Below, one piece after another: positions 6,677 through 10,920 of a stretch of DNA of 10,920 nucleotides (position 1 is the stretch's first letter; the number at the start of each line of letters is the position of its first letter). The notes under the pieces are model-generated. The model made no database searches. It saw only the letters and a program-made list of their open reading frames with translations, and was not told the origin of the DNA. Source of the DNA: Anaerolineae bacterium. GTDB taxonomy: Bacteria; Chloroflexota; Anaerolineae; UBA1429. Location: NCBI GenBank assembly GCA_007123335.1, contig SKLG01000002.1, forward strand, positions 1 through 10,920. The letters are read 5' to 3'. Position numbers and translations under genes: made by a program.

Positions 6677-6890
6677 GAGAACTCCTCCAACAAGTTAAAA
6701 GGTGATTTGCCACCGGGCCGTCGTCATCGGTGATGCCCATGGGCATAACCCATGTGTCGAGGCGCCGACCCTGACCGGGCCTATGCCCGGTATAAAACAT
6801 ATAAACCACTGATGCCAGGGCTGAACAAGGCGTTGCTCCGAAAGCCGCCCTCTCTCTCGGGGCGCGGGTCTCTGACCCGCCCTTAGCGCC
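6677..6890 (-). other. 214-bp gap upstream of hydB with several palindromes
   Basis: This is the longest gap in the cluster and holds no convincing gene. It contains a stem GCGGGTC-TCT-GACCCGC (6864-6880) shortly after the hndB-like stop codon, a stem ACCGGGC-CTAT-GCCCGGT (6774-6791), a perfect 14-bp palindrome ATGCCCATGGGCAT (6733-6746) and a repeat of ACCGGGCC (6712-6719 and 6774-6781). An AT-rich patch (6791-6806) lies beside the middle stem. A TTGTTC box (6823-6828) could be a -35, but no good -10 sits at the right distance. It may be a leader with its own promoter or an attenuating or processing region; I see no known riboswitch. Confidence 0.4.
6864..6880 (-). terminator. Hairpin just after the HndB-like gene
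   Basis: A perfect 7-bp GC-rich stem (GCGGGTC / GACCCGC) with a 3-nt loop begins 10 nt downstream of the stop codon of the HndB-like gene. The transcript continues with GCCCC rather than a U-run, so rho-independent termination would be weak. An mRNA 3'-end-protecting or pausing hairpin is an equally good reading. Confidence 0.35.
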
Positions 6891-7265
6891 CTAGTCCGTC
6901 CGCAAACGACCGAACACCCACTCATCCACAACATTTCCCTTGACCAGGTGCTCCTCGATCAATCGTGACACCTTGTCGCCGGTAATGTTGCCATAGGTGA
7001 TCCGCGGCTTGCCCGCCTGCTCAATATCCACCAGCGGCTCGCTGGCGCACATGCCGATGCAGCCGACGGTGGCCACGTGGGCGTCGATATCGCGCTCGCG
7101 CAGCTCATTGAGAATCGTGCGCATCGTCTCGCGAGCGCCAGCGGCGATGCCGCAGGTGCCCATGCCCACGGTGATGGTGGTGCCGGTCTCTTTGCGGGTA
7201 CTGATCTCCTCCGAGACCTGCTCCCGCAAACGTCGAAGATCGTCGAGCGACTTGAGCTTTGGCAT
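6891..7265 (-). CDS. HndB-like thioredoxin-fold [2Fe-2S] ferredoxin protein
   Basis: This 124-residue protein matches the small NuoE-like accessory protein (HndB type) found between NuoE-like and NuoF-like genes in NAD(P)-linked hydrogenase operons. It opens with MPKLKSLDDLRRLREQV, then shows VGMGTCGIAAGA (33-44) and VGCIGMCASEP (67-77). Only three cysteines are present (C38, C69, C73): the position of the first ligand of the four-Cys pattern, filled by C13 in the N-terminal domain of HydB, is V33 here. From memory this is common in the family, so a normal four-Cys [2Fe-2S] cluster should not be assumed. The ATG at 7263-7265 is chosen because AGGAGAG lies 5 nt upstream; a longer reading from about 7319 would overlap the end of the preceding gene and add 18 atypical residues. 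Its job in the complex is not established. Confidence 0.85.
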   Translation of the reverse strand: MPKLKSLDDLRRLREQVSEEISTRKETGTTITVGMGTCGIAAGARETMRTILNELRERDIDAHVATVGCIGMCASEPLVDIEQAGKPRITYGNITGDKVSRLIEEHLVKGNVVDEWVFGRLRTD

Positions 7266-7270
7266 CTCTA

Positions 7271-7277
7271 CTCTCCT
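7271..7277 (-). promoter_or_regulatory. Ribosome binding site that fixes the HndB-like start
   Basis: AGGAGAG lies 5 nt before the ATG at 7263-7265. It supports the 124-residue protein beginning MPKLKSL over a 142-residue version. Confidence 0.65.
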
Positions 7278-7315
7278 GCTAGGAACCAAAAGGACCGGTT
7301 GTGGCGCACTTGACA

Positions 7316-7888
7316 TCAAGAGGGCGGCGCATCCTGCGCCCGCAGGTCTGCGAGGCCCTCGGCGATAAACTCCTCCAGCCAGTCACGTACCTGCGGATGG
7401 GTCAAGGGCACGCCATCCAGCGCCTCGCGCACATCCTTGGTATCAAGCACAAAGGCGCGATCGTCGAACCGCTGCTCATAGCGGACATCGGCAGCGACGC
7501 GGTCGCTGTCGGCCATCAGCAGAATGCTGAGCAAGGTGCTCTTGATATCCCCCAAAGGAGCAAGATCGATATGATCTCGCTGCACCTCGACCACCACCCT
7601 CGTGCCCTGGCCCGGCTGCGAGGTGATGGTCAGATCACCGGCGCAACGCTGGGCAGCCGCTTTAAAAAGCGGAATCCCCAACCCCACATGCCGCGTCTTG
7701 CGGGTGGTGAAAAAAGGATCGGTCACACGCGCCAACGTCTCGGCGTCCATCCCGCGACCATTATCCTCGACGGCGATGGTCAGACGATTGCGCTGCGAAT
7801 CCTCATTCACGATGATCTGCACCCGGCTTGCTCCCGCCTCCAGCGCGTTCTGCACGATATCGAGAAGGTGCAGGGATAGCTCGCGCAC
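7316..7888 (-). CDS. Stand-alone HATPase (GHKL) protein of the hydrogenase cluster
   Basis: This 190-residue protein has a histidine-kinase-like ATP-binding fold but no sensor, dimerisation/His-phosphotransfer domain or membrane segment. Visible boxes: N-box LLDIVQNALEAGA (8-20) with N14, G1 box VEDNGRGMD (40-48), a lid motif DPFFTTRKTRHVGLGIPLF (57-75) and GQGT (93-96). About 85 residues follow the ATPase core without a recognisable domain. The opening MRELSLHLLDI is characteristic of a family found beside NuoE-like subunits in HydABC-type operons. Its GTG (7886-7888) follows the hydC stop codon directly, with no gap and only a weak ribosome binding site, so translation is probably coupled. 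It may act as an RsbW-like serine kinase or ATP-dependent regulator; the target is unknown. Confidence 0.85.
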   Translation of the reverse strand: MRELSLHLLDIVQNALEAGASRVQIIVNEDSQRNRLTIAVEDNGRGMDAETLARVTDPFFTTRKTRHVGLGIPLFKAAAQRCAGDLTITSQPGQGTRVVVEVQRDHIDLAPLGDIKSTLLSILLMADSDRVAADVRYEQRFDDRAFVLDTKDVREALDGVPLTHPQVRDWLEEFIAEGLADLRAQDAPPS

Positions 7889-8386
7889 CTATTCCAACCC
7901 GCGTACGATCTCCAAGGCCTTTTCCGGCACCAGCCGGCCCACCACCTGCTCGTCGATGACGGCCACCGGCGACAGGCCGCAGGAGCCAAGGCAATACACG
8001 ATCTCTAATGTGACGCGATAGTCCGGCGTCGTCTCGCCGGCCACGACGTCCAGATCGCGCTCAAGGGCCGTGATGATCTTGGGGGCGCCACGAACATGGC
8101 AGGCGGTACCATCGCAAACTCGCACGGTGTGCCGCCCACGCCTCGTCAGATAGAACTGGGAGTAAAACGTAGCCACACCATAGATCTCGCTCAGCGGGAC
8201 GTTCAAGCGATGACCGATGTGCTGCAGCACCTCCGCAGGCAGATAGCCATAGATCTCTTGCGCCTTTTGCAGAGCGGGGATCGCCGCGCCAGGATTGCCC
8301 TCGTACTCGTCAAGGGCCTCATCCAGGGGCGCGAAATCGAGACGCTCCTCTTCTGCCATGTCTACGGGCTTGACTTCTGTTAGCAC
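7889..8386 (-). CDS. NuoE-like [2Fe-2S] subunit of hydrogenase (HydC/HoxE/HndA type)
   Basis: This 165-residue thioredoxin-fold ferredoxin docks on the NuoF-like flavin subunit and carries one [2Fe-2S] cluster. The four ligands are visible: C91 and C96 in VCDGTACHVRGA (90-101), and C132 and C136 in YCLGSCGLSP (131-140). The helical N-terminal part with the family block IYGVATFYSQFYL (68-80) is intact, and the length matches NuoE/HydC. The GTG at 8384-8386 is chosen because AGGAGGA lies a few bases upstream; the ATG at residue 10 has no such site. It is the first of the electron-transfer genes, after the PHP-domain gene (48-bp gap), and ends directly at the GTG of the HATPase gene. In HydABC enzymes the HydC cluster accepts electrons from the HydB flavin. 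Confidence 0.93.
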   Translation of the reverse strand: MLTEVKPVDMAEEERLDFAPLDEALDEYEGNPGAAIPALQKAQEIYGYLPAEVLQHIGHRLNVPLSEIYGVATFYSQFYLTRRGRHTVRVCDGTACHVRGAPKIITALERDLDVVAGETTPDYRVTLEIVYCLGSCGLSPVAVIDEQVVGRLVPEKALEIVRGLE

Positions 8387-8434
8387 GTCCTATCCTCCTA
8401 CCCTGTAATCATGCTTGACCCAAAGGGCGCCCAT

Positions 8435-9226
8435 TTAGCGAGGCACCCACTCTACCGCGCGACCACCCTCGCCTCGCAGAGCGAGATCAAGCTCTTCTAC
8501 CGAGGGCGGCGCAGGAAACGCACGCAATGTTACCAATGTGTTGGCGCACATCTCGGAGAGACGGTGTGCATCTCCCGACATGATGATCGGCATGCCTCGC
8601 AGCGACCGATGTCTGGCCAGAGCTTTTTCTGGTGTCGTATGCCGCGATATCTCGACCGCTGCCAGGGGCAGATCGGGCGGCATAAAGCCAAGGCTCGTCA
8701 ATAGGCTGAATGCCTGGCGATCCACGTGGGCGGCGATGGCCAACCCGCCCAGATCACGCACACCGGCCACCACCTCCGACACCGATAGCGCCGCGGCTGT
8801 CAACAGCAACCGCTCGTTCATGCGCACGAAATCGCCCGTCTCATCCACCACAAACTGGGCGCCGAATACCTCCTCGTTGTTCTTGAGGTCGGGCAGATGG
8901 GCATAGACCACCTCCTGCCAGGCCAGCACCTGCTCGACGGTGTCAAACAGGCAGAGGATATGGGCATCCTCTCGCGACTGCACCTCCATCCCCGCCAACA
9001 CGGTGATCTCGGTGCCCTCGGCGGCGCGTTGCACCGCCGCCACGTTCTCGGCGGTATTGTGGTCCGTCACCGCCAGGATACCCAGCCCCAGCTCTTGAGC
9101 GCGCCGAATGATCAGCGGCGGGATCATCTCGACCTCGGCGCAAGGCGAGACCACCGTGTGCACATGCAGATCAGCCCAGATGCTGCGCAGGCCGCTGCGC
9201 ACAGCGCGGCCCCGAGGCCCAGGCAT
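8435..9226 (-). CDS. PHP-domain metal-dependent phosphoesterase family protein
   Basis: This 263-residue soluble protein has the PHP fold, which binds two or three metal ions and usually hydrolyses phosphoesters. Metal-ligand motifs are present in the expected order: DLHVHT (19-24), TDHN (54-57), GMEV (79-82), AAHVDR (165-170) and SGDAH (217-221). The segment SPCAEVEM (27-34) after the first motif matches the subfamily that accompanies HydABC hydrogenase operons. The ATG at 9224-9226 lies 5 bp after the upstream DRTGG gene and has only a weak GGGGGGAA-like site, suggesting coupled translation; a GTG at residue 9 is an alternative start. The substrate is unknown. Its constant company with DRTGG and HATPase proteins suggests a signalling or nucleotide-processing role rather than catalysis of H2 chemistry. 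Confidence 0.87.
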   Translation of the reverse strand: MPGPRGRAVRSGLRSIWADLHVHTVVSPCAEVEMIPPLIIRRAQELGLGILAVTDHNTAENVAAVQRAAEGTEITVLAGMEVQSREDAHILCLFDTVEQVLAWQEVVYAHLPDLKNNEEVFGAQFVVDETGDFVRMNERLLLTAAALSVSEVVAGVRDLGGLAIAAHVDRQAFSLLTSLGFMPPDLPLAAVEISRHTTPEKALARHRSLRGMPIIMSGDAHRLSEMCANTLVTLRAFPAPPSVEELDLALRGEGGRAVEWVPR

Positions 9227-9231
9227 GGTCT

Positions 9232-9579
9232 CTAGTGTTCCCCCCGGATGCCCAGCTCCGCCAGCTTGCTCACCACCGTAAAGGTGGTCTCCTCCGTTAA
9301 CAAGACGGGAATGCCCTTCTCGCGAGCACGGCCCAAGGTCTCTTCATCGAGGCGCGTGCCCTCGGTGATGATCACACAGGCGAGATTGAGCAGATCGGCC
9401 ACAGCGATCACGTTGGGATGCGCCTGCAAAGTGACCCAAACGTTGCCGTCGGCGGCCCCTGCCATCACGCAACTGAGCAGATCCGACGCATACCCGCCCG
9501 TAATCACCCGTACAAGTCGATCAGCATCCCCTGTCGCCTGTTCCAGGCCCAGCGCCGAGATAATCTCCTGTACGGTCAC
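9232..9579 (-). CDS. Small DRTGG-domain protein
   Basis: This 115-residue protein consists of one DRTGG domain, named after its conserved turn. Here the motif reads DRLVRVITGGYASDLLSCVM (20-39). It is followed by GNVWVTLQAHPNVIAVA (45-61), typical of the short DRTGG proteins in hydrogenase clusters, and ends in the (EKGIPVLLTEETTF) block at 87-100. The domain also occurs in phosphotransacetylase and in CBS-containing proteins and is thought to be regulatory, perhaps ligand-binding; the ligand is not known. The start is a GTG (9577-9579) with GGGAGGA upstream. It lies between the CBS-HATPase gene (49-bp gap) and the PHP gene (5-bp gap). A related partial DRTGG gene lies at 10709-10920. Confidence 0.85.
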   Translation of the reverse strand: MTVQEIISALGLEQATGDADRLVRVITGGYASDLLSCVMAGAADGNVWVTLQAHPNVIAVADLLNLACVIITEGTRLDEETLGRAREKGIPVLLTEETTFTVVSKLAELGIRGEH

Positions 9580-9628
9580 GTGGGATCCTCCCTTATCACG
9601 GATAGACTGGCTATATCAGCCTTGGAGG

Positions 9629-10561
9629 CTATGCCTTGAGCTGAAAGATCATCTCCAAGCGGGTACCTGTTCCCAGGCTGGATTCGAGATTCATGTCGTC
9701 GGCGCAGGACTTGATATTACTCAGCCCCATCCCGGCGCCAAACCCCAGTTCGCGTATCCAGTCAGGAGCGGTGGAAAAGCCCGGCTTGAGCGCCTGCTCA
9801 ATATCCTCAATACCAGGCCCTGTGTCAATAGCCGTCACGCGCATGCGCTCCGGCCGCACTTCGGCGATGATCTCGCCCCCATGGCTGTGGATCATCACAT
9901 TCGTCTCGGCCTCATAGGTAGCCACGGCGATGCGCCGGATGATGCGCGGATGAGCTCCCAGGCGCTCCAAGGCGCGCTTGATCTTGCTGGACGCCTCACC
10001 GCCGTGGATGAAATCCTGGGCCTTGACCGCATAGCGCAAGATGAGCGCCGTCTGATCCGACTCGATATCCTCAAAGATATGGCTGGCCCGGTAGCGCCGG
10101 ATTTCCTCGGTGTGCCACTGGACCTCCATCTGCTTGAGCAGGCCGCGGACCACGTCACCCTGGGTGATGATGCCCACCAGATTGCCATCATGGTCCATCA
10201 CGGGAAAGCGGCCAAAACCAAGGCGGCCAAAGAGGGTGACGACGCTGACCACCGATTCGTCAGCGCGCACCGACTGCACCGACGAGGTCATCTTCTCGCG
10301 GATGGTCGTATCAAGTTCGCCATTCTCCAGGGCGCGGATCAGATTCTCGAGACTGATCATGCCCACGAGCTGCTCCCCCTCCATCACGGGGCAGCCAGAG
10401 ATGCGATTGACGCGCAGCACTTCTTTGAGCTCGGCGATGGTCTGATCAGGGCTTACCGTGATGACGTCTTTGGTCATCACCTGACCGATCCTCAGCTCAT
10501 ACACCAACTCTTGGACACGAGTTAGCTCTTTGACTCCGCTCAGACCGCTAACGCGCTCCAC
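9629..10561 (-). CDS. CBS-pair protein fused to an anti-sigma-factor-like HATPase domain
   Basis: This 310-residue soluble regulator has two CBS motifs (about 24-80 and 86-143), which usually bind adenine nucleotides or related ligands and sense energy state. A linker follows, then an RsbW-like ATPase domain (about 170-308). Visible ATPase boxes are ATYEAETNVMIHSHGG (214-229, N221), IDTGPGIED (245-253) and FGAGMGLSNIKS (274-285). There is no membrane segment and no histidine phosphoacceptor domain. It could be a serine kinase or anti-sigma factor whose activity depends on the CBS ligand, with hydrogenase expression or activity as the likely output (inference). The start is a GTG (10559-10561) with GGGAG 7 nt upstream. 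It follows the partial DRTGG gene after 147 bp and is the second HATPase gene of the cluster. Confidence 0.88.
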   Translation of the reverse strand: MERVSGLSGVKELTRVQELVYELRIGQVMTKDVITVSPDQTIAELKEVLRVNRISGCPVMEGEQLVGMISLENLIRALENGELDTTIREKMTSSVQSVRADESVVSVVTLFGRLGFGRFPVMDHDGNLVGIITQGDVVRGLLKQMEVQWHTEEIRRYRASHIFEDIESDQTALILRYAVKAQDFIHGGEASSKIKRALERLGAHPRIIRRIAVATYEAETNVMIHSHGGEIIAEVRPERMRVTAIDTGPGIEDIEQALKPGFSTAPDWIRELGFGAGMGLSNIKSCADDMNLESSLGTGTRLEMIFQLKA

Positions 10562-10708
10562 GTCTGCACTCCCATCCGGTCAGACTATCGATCCACCGGG
10601 CGCCTATAGAACCGTCACACTCCTCGCGCACACCAAAGCCCGCTCCCTTGGCTAGATTGTTATACAGGTAGGAGCGGGCATTCCTGCGCAAGGATGACCC
10701 GTCACCGT
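10562..10708 (-). other. 147-bp gap with a 9-bp inverted repeat
   Basis: The gap between the partial DRTGG gene and the CBS-HATPase gene contains a perfect inverted repeat GCCCGCTCC (10638-10646) and GGAGCGGGC (10671-10679) with a 24-nt spacer. In the transcript the stem is followed by only three U residues, so any termination would be partial. A TATAAC box lies inside the loop, but no -35 sits at a good distance. No credible coding sequence is present. Confidence 0.45.
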
Positions 10709-10920
10709 TTAGGTGTCCTCGCCAAAAGCCTTTTGCCAATCCTCAGACGCCAGATCAAAAACTCCGCAACTCGGCAGGCCGGTCTGATAGATGCGCCCAC
10801 AGGTCTCGTACATGGTATAGCGCGAGGCAAGCAAGGGGATATTCCGCTGCTCGGCCAGAGCCACTGTCTCGGGGGGCGGTAGCTTGCCCCGCACAAAGAC
10901 AATAGCTTGCACGCCAGACA
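10709..10920 (-). CDS. DRTGG-domain-like protein, C-terminal part (5' end missing)
   Basis: The open frame enters from the high-coordinate window edge and ends at TAA (10709-10711), giving about 70 residues. The sequence VFVRGKLPPPETVALAEQRN, then IPLLASRYTMYETCGRIYQ, follows the pattern of the second half of DRTGG domains: a hydrophobic strand, an invitation to ligand binding around PPPE, and a final IPLL...T block. It resembles the corresponding half of the complete DRTGG protein at 9232-9579. The GTG at 10910-10912 is in frame but would cut the domain, so I treat it as internal. The tail LPSCGVFDLASEDWQKAFGEDT is specific to this protein. Without the N-terminal half the assignment to the family is tentative. 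Confidence 0.65.
   Translation of the reverse strand, partial: SGVQAIVFVRGKLPPPETVALAEQRNIPLLASRYTMYETCGRIYQTGLPSCGVFDLASEDWQKAFGEDT

Noticed and set aside
6806..6828. Promoter with TTGTTC as -35 upstream of hydB
   Set aside because: With a 17-bp spacer the -10 would be TTTATA, a poor match; better AT boxes are at unsuitable distances. Recorded only as a possibility in the gap description.
6695..6934. Small minus-strand open frame in the gap before hydB (79 codons)
   Set aside because: It begins inside the HndB-like gene, reads as GC-skewed sequence without any motif and has no convincing start site.
1200..8386. Respiratory complex I (NuoEFG) or NAD-linked formate dehydrogenase
   Set aside because: NuoE-, NuoF- and NuoG-like genes are present, but no membrane or quinone-module subunits, and the catalytic partners are clearly [NiFe]-hydrogenase subunits with a hydrogenase protease.
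9248..10525. Plus-strand open frame of 425 codons opposite the CBS-HATPase and DRTGG genes
   Set aside because: It spans two well-supported minus-strand genes and their gap, and the translation is low-complexity without motifs.
10548..10739. Small minus-strand open frame (63 codons) across the gap before the CBS-HATPase gene
   Set aside because: It overlaps the ends of both neighbouring genes in another frame and has no recognisable features.

Overview
The window carries one long, co-oriented gene cluster, entirely on the minus strand, for a cytoplasmic multi-subunit [NiFe]-hydrogenase that is probably electron-bifurcating (HydABCSL-like, group 3 type), together with its maturation protease and a set of associated signalling and regulatory proteins. 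No mobile element, tRNA, rRNA or CRISPR array is visible. The DNA is GC-rich with short intergenic gaps. The gene content points to a strictly anaerobic, fermentative or H2-metabolising bacterium. Chloroflexota (Anaerolineae-like) or a Firmicutes/Synergistota-like anaerobe would fit, but no phylogenetic marker is present and the lineage is a weak inference.

Layout in the direction of transcription (high to low coordinates). Regulatory block: the 3' end of a DRTGG-domain protein (cut by the window edge), a CBS-CBS-HATPase protein, a second small DRTGG protein, and a PHP-domain phosphoesterase. Electron-transfer block: a NuoE-like [2Fe-2S] subunit (HydC), a small HATPase whose GTG directly follows the HydC stop codon, an HndB-like thioredoxin-fold ferredoxin, a 214-bp gap rich in palindromes, and a 1018-residue NuoF-GltD fusion (HydB with an added FAD/NAD(P)H module). 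The M52 hydrogenase maturation protease follows after 10 bp.

Then comes an AT-rich 148-bp gap with a near-consensus sigma70-type promoter (TTGAAA, 17 bp, TAAAAT). It is wrapped by three copies of an ATTCGTAC element spaced 31-32 bp apart, one of them a perfect 15-bp palindrome. This gap opens the catalytic block: a NuoG-like Fe-S subunit (HydA), the [NiFe] small subunit (HoxY/HydS) and the start of the large subunit (HoxH/HydL), which runs off the low-coordinate edge. The hydA-hydS gap contains an 11-bp perfect stem.

How it works together (inference from families): HydL/HydS split or form H2. Electrons pass through the HydS cluster and the HydA Fe-S chain to the FMN in HydB, with HydC as the partner [2Fe-2S] subunit. 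The GltD-like module on HydB takes the place of the C-terminal 2[4Fe-4S] ferredoxin domain expected in HydB/HndC and could give a second pyridine-nucleotide site. The DRTGG/CBS/PHP/HATPase/HndB set is of the kind usually found beside [FeFe] HydABC hydrogenases. Here it sits with a [NiFe] catalytic pair, which suggests modular exchange of the catalytic core.
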